Source: Margaritispora aquatica
Taxonomy: Eukaryota; Ascomycota; Leotiomycetes; Helotiales; Discinellaceae
Direction: 5' to 3'
DNA: 64,000 nucleotides
NCBI GenBank assembly: GCA_007644065.1
Contig: VJWN01000007.1
Span: forward strand, 2,758,167 to 2,822,166
Part shown: positions 29,457 to 42,324 of the stretch, one piece after another
How the letters are laid out: each line of letters begins with the position of its first letter
How positions within the stretch are numbered: position 1 is the first letter of the stretch
Translations under genes and position numbers: made by a program
Notes under the pieces: model-generated
Database searches by the model: none
The model's input: only the letters and a program-made list of their open reading frames with translations
Told to the model about the DNA's origin: nothing

Positions 29457-31555
29457 GTTCGCTTAAATACAAAGATACTTGGAAGTGGGAAAATGCCGAA
29501 GTCTGGGGGATCAATCTTATAGCCCGGATCTCGACATCTTTATACTTCGACCCAGCTCTCCGGAACGCCGCATCTTGGAGCACGTCTAGCTATTAGTTTG
29601 GTAGTGCAGGCACGTACATGTGCAACTTAATTGCGTGATATGCTGTGCTGATCGACCCTTTCAAGCCGCGCTTTTCTCGCTTATGGTTGCACTGCAGCGA
29701 CGCCATTGGCTTGGCTAGATCGCCACAGAAGCTTGCTCTCGAGTGGCGTCATGTGACTGGATGATGTTGCGATCGTGGAGGGTTTTTGAGAATGTTCATC
29801 GTAGATGGGACTGTAAGCTGGGGCGGAGCAGTTGGACTTTGGCATTGAGGTGGGGAGTGAGGTTGGGTATGCCAGCGTTGCCATATCATTGTCTTTGGCT
29901 CGTCTAAAGTGCGATGTAAGCTTCACGGGATTGGACGGATGTTTGGTAAGATAATTATTAAATTGTACCGATCGCTGTGTTATGACGAGTACAATTGAGG
30001 AATAAGAAATCTTGTGATTCATTGGAATTTTCATGTTTAGGCGTACTTGCAGGTAATTTTGAATACTTGCTTCAGATGCTTTAAACTTTAGTACAAGACT
30101 CTAATCCTCTAGGGGTTATCAAAAAAATATGCAAAATTTATAAGTAAGCGATGCAATATAGAAGTTCGCATTTTTGATTGATGCTGAGGATGTGAGTAAA
30201 AGCAGTGTGTAGATATTCGTGGTTGAGGTCATTTTGTCAGCTTGTGATCGATATAAGTATGCAGAAGCAATATAGTTAGGGCAAGCATCTCAGAATTAGT
30301 GCCGTGACCTTATCTACATTGTCGGTCTCACTGAGCTCACAGGGAGTCACTGGTAGTTATGAGAAGAGTGGAGCACCTCGCTTAGCTCTAAAGGGGGCCA
30401 TCTACAGCTAGAACAAACCAACGTCAATAGTTCCAGAACCAAAGTACCAATCCCTCCGTAGTGAGAGTCTTGAATATGACGGTGTGATATAATTCGACGT
30501 CAGAATAGAAATTTTACTTTTCTTTTCCCCTTGTCTCCACACTAACCTCTGCCGATAAACTATCGAAAATTTCGAAAATATCATATGGGTTTGAATCCGA
30601 CCAGTCACTTGCTTCTTCGTACACAGGGATATCGATTTCGGGCAATTTGTTGGATATTTTGGCATAGATATGGAATTTAACGGGATTAAATCAATTATTA
30701 TATTGGGAAAACGTTTGATTTCCGATATAATTATATATTTAGTAAGAGTTCTAGACACTAAGTGTGGCCCACTAACTTTTTATACCTAAAGTAATACTTA
30801 GTACTATATTTTAATCAATTAACTACGCTATACTAATGTCTATAGATATAGTATTTTAAAGCTTTACTATAGTACTTTAATTTTTAATTTTTAATTTTTA
30901 ATTTTCTAATCACTCTACTATTACATAAGTTACCGCCGTTTAAAGTTAAAGAATTTAGAAATCGTACTTATTAAGTACGAATAAGTACGACTTTTTAGCT
31001 TTTCTACCTTTATACCTATTTAAATCAATAAAGATAGAGATTGATTATTTTATAATTAGAATACCTTGTAGAATACGTAGAATTCTATAACTTTTACTAA
31101 TTTTAAAAGGTTTTAATATAATTTTAATTAATAGTTTATTTTCGAAAAGAGTAACTTTTGGTATAAAAACCCTTATGGGCCACACTTAGTGTCCAGAAAT
31201 CTTACAACGAATGTGGTGGGGTGATATGTAGAAGAAATTGTTTAGTAGATAATCTATAGTTTTTACAGCCTATGGTAATAGAATTGCTGACAGCTTCTTC
31301 TCGAGCAACCAAAACAAGAGATTTGTACTTTCAGCTTCTAGGCAGACGTTTGTTTTTGGTTCGTAGCAGCTAGCACTAAGGTTTTAGGGCGCAGTTAATC
31401 CAATCTTCTAAATTATTAAGCTGACCTTTGAATCATCACGAACGCACATTAGGTACAGAAAATAAACATATTTCTTGAGTTTTCCTTTCCTCTTGTCTAA
31501 ATAAAAGGAGCTTTCTATATACCTTAACTCCCAAACTCCAGTCAAAGAATTGCCA
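29457..31555. other. Gene-poor region containing a MITE-like element
   Basis: About 2.1 kb with no well-supported gene. A minus-strand stretch near 29681-29890 could encode about 67 residues starting MATLAYPTSLPTSM, but it has no recognisable feature. The 458-bp element at 30745-31202 lies inside. Confidence 0.5.
30745..31202. mobile_element. MITE-like non-autonomous element with TA target duplication
   Basis: A 458-bp, very AT-rich, non-coding block flanked by TA on both sides (30743-30744 and 31203-31204). Its ends, 30745-30771 and 31176-31202, form 27-base inverted repeats with two mismatches; both contain GACACTAAGTGTGGCCCA. Pairing continues imperfectly inward (TTTTTATACC). The TA duplication fits a Tc1/mariner-type miniature element. 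The repeat ends differ from those of the 16347-17727 element, so it derives from another family. High TA content may reflect RIP. Confidence 0.75.
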
Positions 31556-32690
31556 TTAACACAGCAAAACAGCACCAACCACCAATCCAACAGCAGCCCA
31601 AACACCCTTACTCAAACTCGTCCTCCTCACTCCTCCACCCGACGTCTTCGCATCTCCATACCGCTTAACATCAATCTTGACATTCGATGCCGTAAATGTG
31701 ATATATTCATCCGCATGCAGCGTTTCAGTACCGAATTGCACGACGCCGAGGAAGTTCCCCGCTGGCATGAAGCTCTTGTCCACGAGAAACTTGATGCATG
31801 GTGCTAGATCACCTGAGAATTGCGTCGTGTTGGTTGATGCAAGCCAGGTGAAGACGTGTTGGTTGTTGGTATTGGTGCCGTTGTAGAGGGAGCTAGGCAG
31901 CGTTAGATTATAGGTCTAGAGTATGGAGGGATTTCAAGATCGAATGTGTGAAAATGGAAAAGCAAAATGGACTCAAGACTTACAACATCGTATTTCCCAC
32001 ATTGCAAGTCAACTTGCTTTGGCTACCACTTCCCTTCTCACCACCAATTGGATAAATCTCACCAATCGTGCCCAACCAAAACATGACCTCGAATGCGCCT
32101 TTGCCCGTCTGGTTTGCCTTGGTAGGGGTCGGATCCAAGAAGATATCGAACGCGACATTCGCGACTGTCTCTGCCTTTGCGAGGGCTACGGCTTCGAATG
32201 ACGACGAAGTGGTCAGTACCGAGGGGTGCATATTCCAGTTCATGTTTACGTCGAGAGAGGAGACGGCAGAGAGGTCCGTGGGGTTGGATTGGATGGGGTT
32301 GTAGTTTATGTTTGGGAAGGCGTGCACGAGGGTTGAGGAAATTGGGGTGCTGTTTGTCCATTTCCAAGTGCTGGCGAAGGAGGTGGCATTCTGAGTTATC
32401 TATTTAGGGGAGAGAATGATGTTAGCTTGTGGGATTGCTTTGAGACTTTCCTCTGATTTGGATATGATGATGGGATGTGATGTTGTGAAGTGAGGAGAGA
32501 AAGGAGAACAGAATAGCTTACATTGAGACATGACCCGCCTGATGAATCTTGACCCCACGCATTTTGAAAGACTGCAATGCATTAGATTATGGTGATATAC
32601 TGATTAAGTGAAAGACTCACAAGTGTAATCAGGAGTAGTGAAGTTCTCCCACTGCCCACAAAGCTGCGTATTCACATATGACAGAGGCAT
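31556..32690 (-). CDS. GH12 endoglucanase/xyloglucanase with hydrophobic C-terminal tail
   Basis: Four exons (32690-32621, 32571-32522, 32399-31984, 31892-31556) keep frame and give 290 residues. GH12 features in order: LCGQWENFTTPDYT near the N-terminus, ALAKAETVANVAFDIFLD, GAFEVMFWLG with the nucleophile glutamate, LYNGTNTNNQHVFTWLAS, and GVVQFGTETLHADE with the candidate acid/base glutamate. The family cleaves beta-1,4-glucan or xyloglucan. The C-terminus SLSKGVWAAVGLVVGAVLLC after a small-residue and basic stretch looks like a GPI-anchor signal, suggesting a cell-surface enzyme. No signal peptide is visible after the chosen ATG, and an in-frame stop lies 36 bases upstream, so a missed 5' exon is possible. 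The last intron acceptor (31893) was fixed by the GH12 alignment. Confidence 0.8.
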
Positions 32691-32691
32691 T

Positions 32692-34638
32692 TCGATTTGA
32701 GTGCTCAAAAACTTTTGGGATTTTCAAAAGAACAAGTACGAAGGTGCAGATAGCAGAGATACAACATACACCGAGGGATGTTTGATATCTCGAATCCACA
32801 AGCGAGCTACGAAGCACCGGGCGAAAAACAGGCGAGAGCTGAAGTCTTATCTCATCCAGCAAACCCAACCCGAAATATTCCAGACCTTGCCTCGCATCCA
32901 TCTTATTCTCTATCACGTAATTTTGTTGAATTTGCTAGCTGCCAATACAGCTCGATGCATGCAATCCGATACATGCATCTTGTCCAATTTAGTGGTGGTG
33001 AAGCTTGGCCATCCCATCTCGCTTACTGTGTCGCCCCTTGCCCATATACCTTACCATACCGGGTAGCCATGCTGAACCGTTGGCATCGGAGAATAAACGC
33101 AATCCCAGCACTTTCTGTCCTGAACCTAGAGCGCAAGCTGCAGGACGTCAAAACCGTCGACCACGAACCGTCCCATGTGTGTCGTAAACTAGATAGGGCA
33201 ACTCCAGTGACTCGAAGGCGCAGTATCCACCCGGCCCGGCCTCCGTGAGAAAAATACTGACATGTGCGAGACTTTGATGGTACAAGATGGTGATAAGGCG
33301 ATAGCTAATGGTTTTTGGTAACTTGGACCCGGTTTTCTATTTGTGTTGGCGGTTCTTAGCTCGCGGGTAGATCTACTGCTATACATTCTGCCAGAATATG
33401 ATCAGACGGAGGGAAGAAAAGAGGCTAAATACGAAAAAGAGCCTCATCGCGGCACTTATCTTTAGTGGGTTTTATATAGAAGGGCCGGTTCTTCTCAAAG
33501 TCGTTGAGAAGTACAGTATCTGTATCGATTTTTGAGTACCATCAGGTTGTTTGAAAAGTGCACAGTTTTCTCGAGTGAGAGTGAGCAGTTGTCAGCTTCC
33601 GCAAGTATCTAGTTCGTCCCAAAATATTATACGAGGTGCGTCCGGATCGGCTTTACCATGACCCCCGCCAAGCAGGGGGCTCTCTCTACGAGACTAAGCG
33701 AGACTCAGCACGAAAGTGAGTGAGCACAGTGCGAGAGATTCAAGACTCACGACCTCGCCACACGCCTGCTTCGTGCTGTGTCTCCATAGTCGGGAAATTT
33801 CCACATGTCAGAGCTACAAGGTAGGCTTCAAGCTTTCGCGAAGAGAAATAGACCTGCTTGCGAATGGCGTTATTTCAGTTTCGGTGTCTTGTTTGTTGAT
33901 ATCTTACTCGTGTAGTTCACGAGAAGCTTTGATTATTGAGCGCGGCCCGCACCGGGAGGATGAGGATGGCTGGGCTTGCAGGAGGCATTTTTTTCACCGG
34001 ATCGTTCCAATGCGATTGACGGGCTATTCACATCTGCGGCCGAAATGTCTGACGGCTACTGTGTTCAATTACCGTGGCGATGGGTTCAAGTGAGGTGAGA
34101 GGTGCGCCGAGGGTTACTCAACAGCAAGAAGGGCATGTCGAAACTCTCGTCTGCACGCCATTTTCCACATCAAGAGAGACGAAAGAGGTGATGCTCACAT
34201 AACTCTACTGTCGGTTGACCCTATCAATTCTTCTCGATCTTGTCCGTGCTTCAGTCCGACTACCAGAGCAGGCAAGCTGAAATTCCAATCTGTTCCGATC
34301 TGTAATACCGTGCTCACCATCCTTGAGGTCTGGGTATCTATTCAAGATTACGATGATGAGATGCCTACACGGTGCCTGGGTGAACGATCGAGATTCGCAA
34401 TGTGGTTAGACAGCTGAATGTGCTACCCGCTCTCAACACATTCAAGAAATAATCTCATGCAATCGTAACTCGATCTGGAAGGCTCTCTCGTTTGTCCCTT
34501 TTCACCTCCAAGTGGGAACCCAGAGGGGCGTGGCTACCCAGGAGGTACTTGAAGCCATGGCCGTCCGAATCCCAGATCATACAGTAAACACTAAGAGGAC
34601 AAACGCACGAGAAACTCTCCTACCAGACTTTCTGCAGC
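32692..34638. other. Intergenic region, no gene seen
   Basis: About 1.95 kb between divergent starts of the GH12 and GT2 genes. Overlapping open stretches near 32700-33250 and 33716-34093 lack any family feature and splice logic. Confidence 0.5.
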
Positions 34639-37181
34639 ATGGCTCGTCAAGTGCATGAACAGAAAACGATCGTCATCGGCTCCGTTGCTGAAAAACCTGA
34701 AGCCTCCTCTGGGACTCACATCGCACAGCTTGCCCAGGTCCTTGATCTAGGTACTTTGCAGCCTGCATATCAGCGTCCTGACGGACTTCCATCATCACTA
34801 TGCGATCATTGTGGTGGAATGACACCGCGATCTGGTGCAACAACTGTGTATGGGACCCCATTAAGGACGCCGACTGCTTCAGGATGGAATTCAGAAACGT
34901 CGTCGATGTTCTCGGTTAGTTGACACTTGAAGAAATACTGAGGGAACTTGACTAAGAATGAATGAATCTTGTAGGAAACGAAAGGCAAATCAAAAGTCGA
35001 GGTTACCAACTGTTCATTTTGCCTCGTTGAGAGGCTAAATCTCCATGATGATATTGATCACATGCCTGCGTGGAAGAGACGCATAAACAGACTGACTCCA
35101 ATCTCTTCAATGATTGCGGTGGTCTCGTATTGGATCTACTTCTCGTTCCGAATCAAATACACCCTCGATGCACAGCGCGCAGCGCATCGTGTGTTTGTGT
35201 ACGCTTGGATCTTTGTCGCCATCGAGATGGGAGTAGCATGTCAGTTTTGCTTTTATATGTTTTTGCTTGACGAATTTGGCTAATTTGGGTCAATCGACAG
35301 TCCCCTCAATGATGATTCAGCTTTGGCAATCCATAATACTCAAAGGCAGAAACCGAGAAAAGCTTCGCGTAGTTGGAGATGTCGTCCCAACAGTCGACGT
35401 ATTCATCACATGTTGCGGTGAAGACCTCGATGTTGTTCTGGATACCACCAGAGCCGCAGCAGCTGTAGACTGGCCATCTGATCGCTTCAGAGTTATTGTA
35501 CTAGACGATGGGAACTCTGCTGACCTTCGTAATGCTATCGAGGCACTTGCACTCACGAATACCAAGACTAGCATTTACTACACTGCTCGAACGAAGACCA
35601 AGGGTGTTCCACATCACTATAAAGCCGGCAATCTCAACCATGGTCTGCAGTTCGTCCATGCATTGCCTGGTGGAGCGGGAGAGTACATGGCTGCTTTGGA
35701 TGCGGATATGATTCCGGAACCAAGTTGGCTTCGTGCAATCATTGCTCATTTGGTGATTGATCCGGAGCTCGCATTATCTTGTCCTCCGCAGGTATGTTCT
35801 CAATAAGGCTAAGGGATCCCTCAATAAGCACTGGCTAACCGAACTAGCTTTTTTACAATGTTCCTCGAAGTGATCCTCTAATGCAAAGTCTCGATGGATT
35901 CGTCCATATATTTGAACCCGTCAAGGATGCTGTCGGTGTCGCTGTAAGTTTTATGCATATTCCCAGCATATATTTGTCATCGCTAAACGTTCTGGCAGTG
36001 GTGCACAGGATCAGGATACTCGATAAGGAGATCAGCAATTGACCAAATTGGTGGATTTCCAACAGGCTCTCTGGCCGAAGACGTTTGCACTTCCACAATG
36101 TTGCTGGGTGCAGGATGGAAGACTGCTTATATCCATGAGCCTCTTCAGTTTGGAACAGTGCCAGAATCCTTCGCTGGACATATCAAACAACGAACCAGAT
36201 GGGTAAGACTCCTTGTGTCAAGTTACAAGATGTAGGTCGCTAAAAGATTCGTACAGACAATTGGAACGATCCAGACGTCAGTCAAGTTGAATTTTGGCAT
36301 CTTTGGTCCCTTAGTCACCAAGATGACCATAATGCAACGACTTTCCGGTTTCGTGTACACCATCACAACCTTCTTCTCCATCTTTCACACAATGGCTCTC
36401 TTTACTATGCCGTTGGTACTGATCTCTGGAGGAAAACTCGTAGCCTATGCAAATGACTACCAACTGAAATGGCTGATTCGGATGTGTTTCATCGCACTTG
36501 TTGCCAACAGAGTAAATGAATGGTCAATGTACCTGCCCGCAGGATATCGTCTTGGTCAGCGAGACTCTGGTGCTGTGATGTGGATGGCTCCTTGTAAGCA
36601 GTCTCCTTCCTTTCAAATAACGATATGCTAACTCAAATTTAGATCATGCATTGACCGTGATACGTTCTTTCATCCTTCCAAAGTGGCTCGGCGGTAAAGT
36701 CGCAGCCTTCACGGCGACTGGTGGCATAAAATCCGAGCTCAACGAAAGAGATCCTCATCGCCGCGCACCGCTTAGTCGACGATTGAAAGTTATCCTTTGG
36801 GACAACAACGTGTTTATGCACCTTGTTTATCTGCTCTTCTGCATCGCAGCAGTGACCAAGTCGACGGTAACCGGTATCAAGGAGAACAGAGGCTCAGCTA
36901 CTGGAACACTCGTCTATATGCTCACTCATGCCTGCTGGCCACCGATGGCATGGCTCATTGCTTGTAATTCAGCTTGGGCTCCTATCCATTATGCTATTTG
37001 GCCTCCGACGATGCCGGATCGAGAGGAACTGCTCGATCGTGATCCCGTAACTGGTATTGCACACCCAACTGAGGAGGCCAAACGCATACGATGGGATAAG
37101 ACTTACGCTTTCCATGAGATTGAGTATTCACTGTTGACAATATACACTACTGTGGTCTTCATAGGCACCTTCATCTATTGA
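34639..37181 (+). CDS. Cellulose-synthase-like GT2 glycosyltransferase, multi-pass membrane protein
   Basis: Seven exons (34639-34914, 34975-35239, 35301-35791, 35848-35943, 35999-36202, 36257-36593, 36643-37181) keep frame and give 735 residues. Family-2 signatures appear in order: DVFITCCGEDLD, VLDDGNSADL, ALDADMIPEPSWL (D-x-D), GSLAEDVCTS (catalytic Asp) and IKQRTRW (QxxRW). Transmembrane stretches flank them: SMIAVVSYWIYFSF near the N-terminus, then FVYTITTFFSIFHTMALF, LVYLLFCIAAVTKS and LLTIYTTVVFIGTF. Such enzymes polymerise and export beta-glycans; the fungal product is unknown. About 120 N-terminal residues precede the first membrane segment and include a CDHCGG motif and a Ser/Thr-rich part. 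Exon limits are consistent throughout. Confidence 0.88.
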
Positions 37182-38009
37182 TCAAGGATGAATGGCCTAT
37201 AAGCTACATCCGTATGGTGGGAAACAAGAACATAGGGACCACGCAAGGGTGTTTGGGACTTGGTAATCAGGATATGGTAAAATTCCGTCGTGTTGATGAT
37301 TTGGTATCGGGGCTTGGAGTTCTGGTGGTATAGATGGCTAGAGAAATGGTAATTAGTGATACTTCTATAACATTCTGAGGCGAGAGTGGCGTTCAATGCA
37401 ACGTACATACTTACTTGCAACTCTGTCACTTTGCATATTCACTTCAACACATCAAGCTACACTCGCTTAGACCTGAGGAGGTGAAGCAAAGTGAAAATAA
37501 CTTTTACTTGAGGTCAGTTTAAGGTGTTTTGACAGTGGATTTAACCTGATGGCTATTCCTAAGCGAGCTAGACCTTCGATACCAAGGCAGCTCGAGGGAG
37601 AAATCTGGAGGGGAAGGATTAGTTAATGAATACGGTAGCCGATAACATCACTCGCTCCTCTTTTTTGCTTCTTCCCACCATTCTTGCACTCCGCCGTTCC
37701 AGCCTGATCTCTCAGCCAATCCCCTCATATCGTGCTGTATCGTGCGGTATCGTGCTGTGCGTGCATTTGCAGCTGTGCCATAGAGGGGAATGACCTGAAA
37801 GAGGTATTCTTGCACCTGATGTATCCATCCAAATCGATGTCATTACCATCTATCATCAAGAGCCGCTTCGTCAAGCATTTGCCCAGCAGCTGTCACTTGT
37901 CCAGTCAGGGAAGTTAGTTAAGGGTCTAAAGTTATCGCATTTCTCGGAATCCGCATCTCCAATCGCAATCCTCAGTCTAAGGCGTTCACAAATCGTCTTG
38001 TACCATGCG
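37182..38009. other. Intergenic region upstream of the Clr5/ankyrin gene
   Basis: About 0.83 kb. It contains a short imperfect tandem repeat (ATCGTGCTGT / ATCGTGCGGT / ATCGTGCTGT) at about 37729-37759, upstream of the next start. No gene seen. Confidence 0.5.
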
Positions 38010-40668
38010 ATGGCTTCCTCTAACCCCCCTCTACCTCTTTTGATACTTCCTCCACCATCGATACCGACCTCCGAGGAGAAGGCAGATCAGCAAGTGTCTA
38101 TAGTCAATAGCAAGAAGCGCAAGGGGACTTCACAGCAACATGCTGTCGTGCCTGCAGAGAAGCGCATGAAGCGGATGGGCCGACCTAAGAATGGATGGAC
38201 AGCCACCAGAAAACGCAAACTCATCAGATTGTATCTGATGACAGACTTGGATGTTGTTGAAATCGCACAAGTTCTGCGGGCAGATGGATTCCAACCATGG
38301 TGCGCTGGTCAATCCCTTCGCTCATTGTCTTTACTGACACAAGTCCAGTAAGCGGGATATCCAGAAGCAACTCACTGTTCTTCTGCAGAATCGACCAAAT
38401 CAAGTGCGTTCCCGGGGATCGATCACTAAAACGAGACTTCGACTTTTAAGAGAATGTAAGGACTTGCGGTCTTCGGAGGGGCAGAAGAGAGGAGAAACGA
38501 GCGATGAGACAAGGCCTGCTATGTCGAGGGAGAACACCGAAGGGAGTATATCAGCTGGCCTAGAAGATCTGCCACTTGATTTCTCCTTACCTGTGGATCA
38601 GGTCATTGACTGGTCTTGGTTGGATTTTGATACGGAAAATCTACCTTTAGGACCAAACTCACCACCAAACCTCTCGATTGGATCTGGGACCTCGGTAGCT
38701 AGTCCTCACTCTCCCGCATCGAATGCAACAGTTGTCAAGCTAGAGCAATTGACACCGTCACCACAAGAACTGCCAAAGATTCAGGTTGTCTCTTCTGAGT
38801 ACACACGCTCAATGGCATCGCCACTGGATGTCAAATTATCGAAGACGGAGTCACCTCCGGCATTTCAAACGAACCCGAAAAGTGGAAAGATGGATGCGAC
38901 TGATAACAGCAGTATATATTCAGCTGGCACGAAATCTAACAAATCCGTGGTCAGTCTAAACAGCCTCAAGAAGCGATTACACTCAAAATACACTGGTTCG
39001 TTTTTATACGATATCAAGTCCTTGATGGATCGACTCACTATTTCTGATTCGTCGGATGCAGCCAGTATCATGACCAAAACTAAACGAAACCCTCGTCGGG
39101 CACTGCCAGCTACATCGGAACCTGTTATAGTCCTTCCTGGATTCTTCCCACAATACTGTTGGGAGCATCTCAATGTCAATCAACTTTTACGTTGCGATGA
39201 CTTACCGGTACCATGTACTCAAGGTCCAATTTATTCTCCCCTTGGATTGGAAACGCATCGTGCGATGCGTTCTGATGTCATGTTCCGCATTCGAAGCAGC
39301 TCAGTTCGCAAAGACGATCTCACTTGCGAAGATGCATTCGGCAACTCTGTTCTTCATGTCGCTGCAAGCCTTGGTGCTCGTCCAAGCTATCTTTCCTGTC
39401 TCATCAATATGGGTGCTGATGTTCGTTGTTTGAACGTTGCTGGGCAGTCGTTTTTGCATCTCACATATCTGTCACAGCTTCAGCATATTGCTGAATTCCG
39501 TTTTCTGGTCGGAACTCTCATGCAACATAGTTTTGACTTTCAACAACAAGACCATAACGGCCAAACCATTTTTCATGCACTTGTTCAGTCTTGTATGCCA
39601 AATGAGGTTATCGATGATGCTCTTCAGTGTTTTAGGTATCATGGCATCAGCATACCAGAGATAAGAGACAACCTTGGACTCGACGTCTCAAAACGGATGC
39701 AAAACTCCCTGTTCGAGATGTTGCCGCCTCCTGCAGAAGAGGATGAAACACCTTATCGCACATACTCAATGGCGACAAATACAATGAGTGTAGTAGAGGA
39801 ATACCCTTCGCCTAGCTATGTACAGATATCCAAAAGCCCATTTTCACCTCCGATCGAGAACCTCGCGGACTTGCAAAACTACGAGTTACACGCAGATCTT
39901 TTACGAACCATTTTGAGGGCAACTGACACTCCTTCTTTCGAGGACACAAGCGGCCGCAATGGCTTACATTGCCTGGCTGCAGTGCGGCTGGACTTGCCAG
40001 TCTCGACAGAAGACGACAATGAAACTACACCAACCTTGAAGTCTCCAAAGCTGGATCTTACCGTACGAGAACGATACTTGGAGCAGCTGGTACTTTCTGG
40101 CGTAAACACCAATAGCTATGATCGTGAAGGAAACACACCATTCATGGATTTTGTGACCAAAGTTCGAGATGAGGAGGACGATAATTTGACATCCAAGATA
40201 CTGGGAAGGCTATGCAGAGCTGGAGCAGACATCCATCGCCGAAATCGCCAAGGCGAAACCTCACTTCACTTAGCAGTCAAGCTTGGTCGTCGAGCCGCTA
40301 CAAAGTTTCTCCTGGCCCGTGGAGCCAACGTGCATGCTCGCACAAAAGATGGAACTGGAATCTTGGCACTTGGACACAAACATAGCGATCGAGCTTCTAA
40401 GGACGACATTCTATACGCTCAAATCTCACTTTGCATGAGTCTCGTAGCAAGCGCTGGTGCCGTCTCATCACCTACCATACTACGAGAATGGGCATCAGAA
40501 GAATTCAGAATTGCTCCTGATCGTCCGACTCCGATTTTGTCACCTCAGAGGGACGAGGTCACTACTCCGACAAGCGTGGCGAAATCTGGGAAGGGTTATT
40601 ATGGCAAGCCTGCATATGGGCCATGGCCTACTTTACAAGGGAAATCCTGGGTTATTAGCGCGAAATAG
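38010..40668 (+). CDS. Clr5-domain and ankyrin-repeat protein, probable transcription regulator
   Basis: Exons 38010-38299 and 38349-40668 (49-base intron) give 869 residues. Residues about 55-110 hold GRPKNGWTATRKRKLIRLYL, MTDLDVVEIAQVL and KRDIQKQLTVLL, a Clr5-like N-terminal domain preceded by a basic, AT-hook-like stretch. A long Ser/Thr/Pro-rich, partly acidic region follows. The second half has ankyrin repeats: GNSVLHVAASLGARPSYL, GADVRCLNVAGQSFLHL, GNTPFMDFV, GADIHRRNRQGETSLHLAVKLGRRAATKFLLARGANVHARTKDG (as successive repeats). Clr5-domain proteins are fungal nuclear proteins often linked to regulation; the target is unknown. The start is the first ATG; an upstream in-frame TTG is not used. 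Convergent with the SAT4-family gene. Confidence 0.8.
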
Positions 40669-41059
40669 AGGACTTGGTTCTACTGATGATTCATTGCATC
40701 TATCTCCAGAATTTGAACATTTTGAACAAACGAGCTCGCTAGGAGCATTTCTTCTTGATTTCCTTCCTCATTGTCCTGTCTCGCTCGAATTAAGTTCCCC
40801 TAAGCATACTCCAGCAGCGCCGGAAATATGGAGGTGACATGTCTATCGAGCATTTTAGACTAATATAGAACTATAACCGTGAGCCATTGACTTGGACAAA
40901 TTCCTATTCCAGGGAGTAATGGTCGAGTGTGTTTTCCAGCAGCAGTCGCTCGTATCTAACACCAGATCTTTTTCTCTTTTCACCTGATCCAACCTCTTTC
41001 TGCGTAGTTTTCCTGGTGCTTTTCCATCTCCATTCGTATGAGCTTCTCTTCGTTATCCC
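40669..41059. other. Intergenic region between convergent genes
   Basis: A 391-base gap between two gene 3' ends. No gene seen. Confidence 0.5.
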
Positions 41060-42324
41060 TCAGCTATATGTGGTCGTCACTTCTGTCGTCATTGTTATTC
41101 TGTGGCTATGTCTCCTGTAGCTATCTTGATTCGTTTGCGGAACCTCAGCAATCGATTCCTTGTCGCTGTGTTCGATATCACTCTCTGCCTGCGGAGGATA
41201 TGTTGACACCTGGGTATTGATGTCGGCACATTTCGACTGTGGATAGAACATATTATTGCTATTACTGCCACTTTTCAGTGGATATTCGTTACTTGGAATC
41301 GTGGAATTTGGGGTCCATTTGATCAGTAATGGTCGCAGAGTCGGGATTGACGAAGCAACGATGGTGAGCCCAATCTCGGTCGCTGCCCAGCAGAAGAGCG
41401 ATGGTAGTTCCCAAGTGAAGTCTGTCTTCTTGGATAGATTGACCAGGTACACAGTCTTTACAATTGCGGCGGTACCGGCACTACCATGGTATTAGCAGAG
41501 TTCAGCTTCTGGAATTGAATATAGATTTCTGTGCTTACAAGATGCCGAGACTCATGGCGAAACCAATCGCTATCTTTTCCTTGATCTTCATCTGTAAGTT
41601 CATGATGATGACCCAGGGAAGCAAAGCAAGGACGAAATCTTGAGCTCCCGAGTACCCTAAGTCGAGTAAGCAGATATCAATGATGCCGGCTAGTCTCTCC
41701 ATACTCACCACCTACGAAAATGGAAAAATTAGTGAATACATAAGTTGGCCAACATTCGGACGGTATGGCCGGATTCCACAGATGCCTTGGATCCTTGCAT
41801 TGGGCAAACACAAACACCGCAGCGAGCAAATTGAAGAGATTCATGGTTATGATGACGAACCAGAGGATATACTGTGCCCATGTCTGTACTACAATCCGTA
41901 GCAAGGTTATCGCGAATGTTGTTTTAGCTAGTGTGCAAGACATGATCGCGAGGGTTTGTGCAACTTGGCAGAGCAAAGCAACGTCTATGAGATTTTGTGG
42001 GTTTTGTAGTACGAACTCGACGTGACGTCCTAGTCCTTTGTCTGAAGCTGCGATGGTGACGAAGCAGTATGCCATCAATATGAGCTGGTAATCTTGTTAG
42101 CTACGCAGAGCAACTTGGAAGCGTGTCGAAGTTACCACTGCAACAATACCTATCGCATCGTCGAGTCCAAATACTCTTTTCAGACGGAGTCGAACATAAC
42201 AACGGAGTGCAACGAAGAGGCATGGAATTAGTGCCGATAGCCACATCACACCTTTGATGGTGCCGACCATGCTCTCCGTCATGTACTCCTCACTTGGTGC
42301 TTTGACGCTTGACATGATGTTCAT
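41060..42324 (-). CDS. SAT4-family integral membrane protein (fungal rhodopsin-domain)
   Basis: Four exons (42324-42136, 42084-41709, 41656-41539, 41480-41060) keep frame and give 367 residues. Several hydrophobic helices are present: GVMWLSALIPCLFVALRCYV, AIGIVAV with MAYCFVTIAASD, IMSCTLAKTTFAITLLRIVV, YILWFVIITMNLFNLLAAVF, FVLALLPWVIIMNL, IAIGFAMSLGIFAGTAA and SLFCWAATEIGLTIVASSIP. This 7-TM pattern with LRCYVR, KTTFAITLLR and CWAATEIGLTI is the SAT4/rhodopsin-domain family. Its molecular role is mostly unknown; some members are tied to secondary metabolism or plant infection. The C-terminal 90 residues are polar and probably cytosolic. It is divergent from the P450 gene. Confidence 0.85.

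Noticed and set aside
29681..30034. Possible small minus-strand gene
   Set aside because: No recognisable feature or conserved start; the open frame may be chance. It is mentioned in the intergenic entry.
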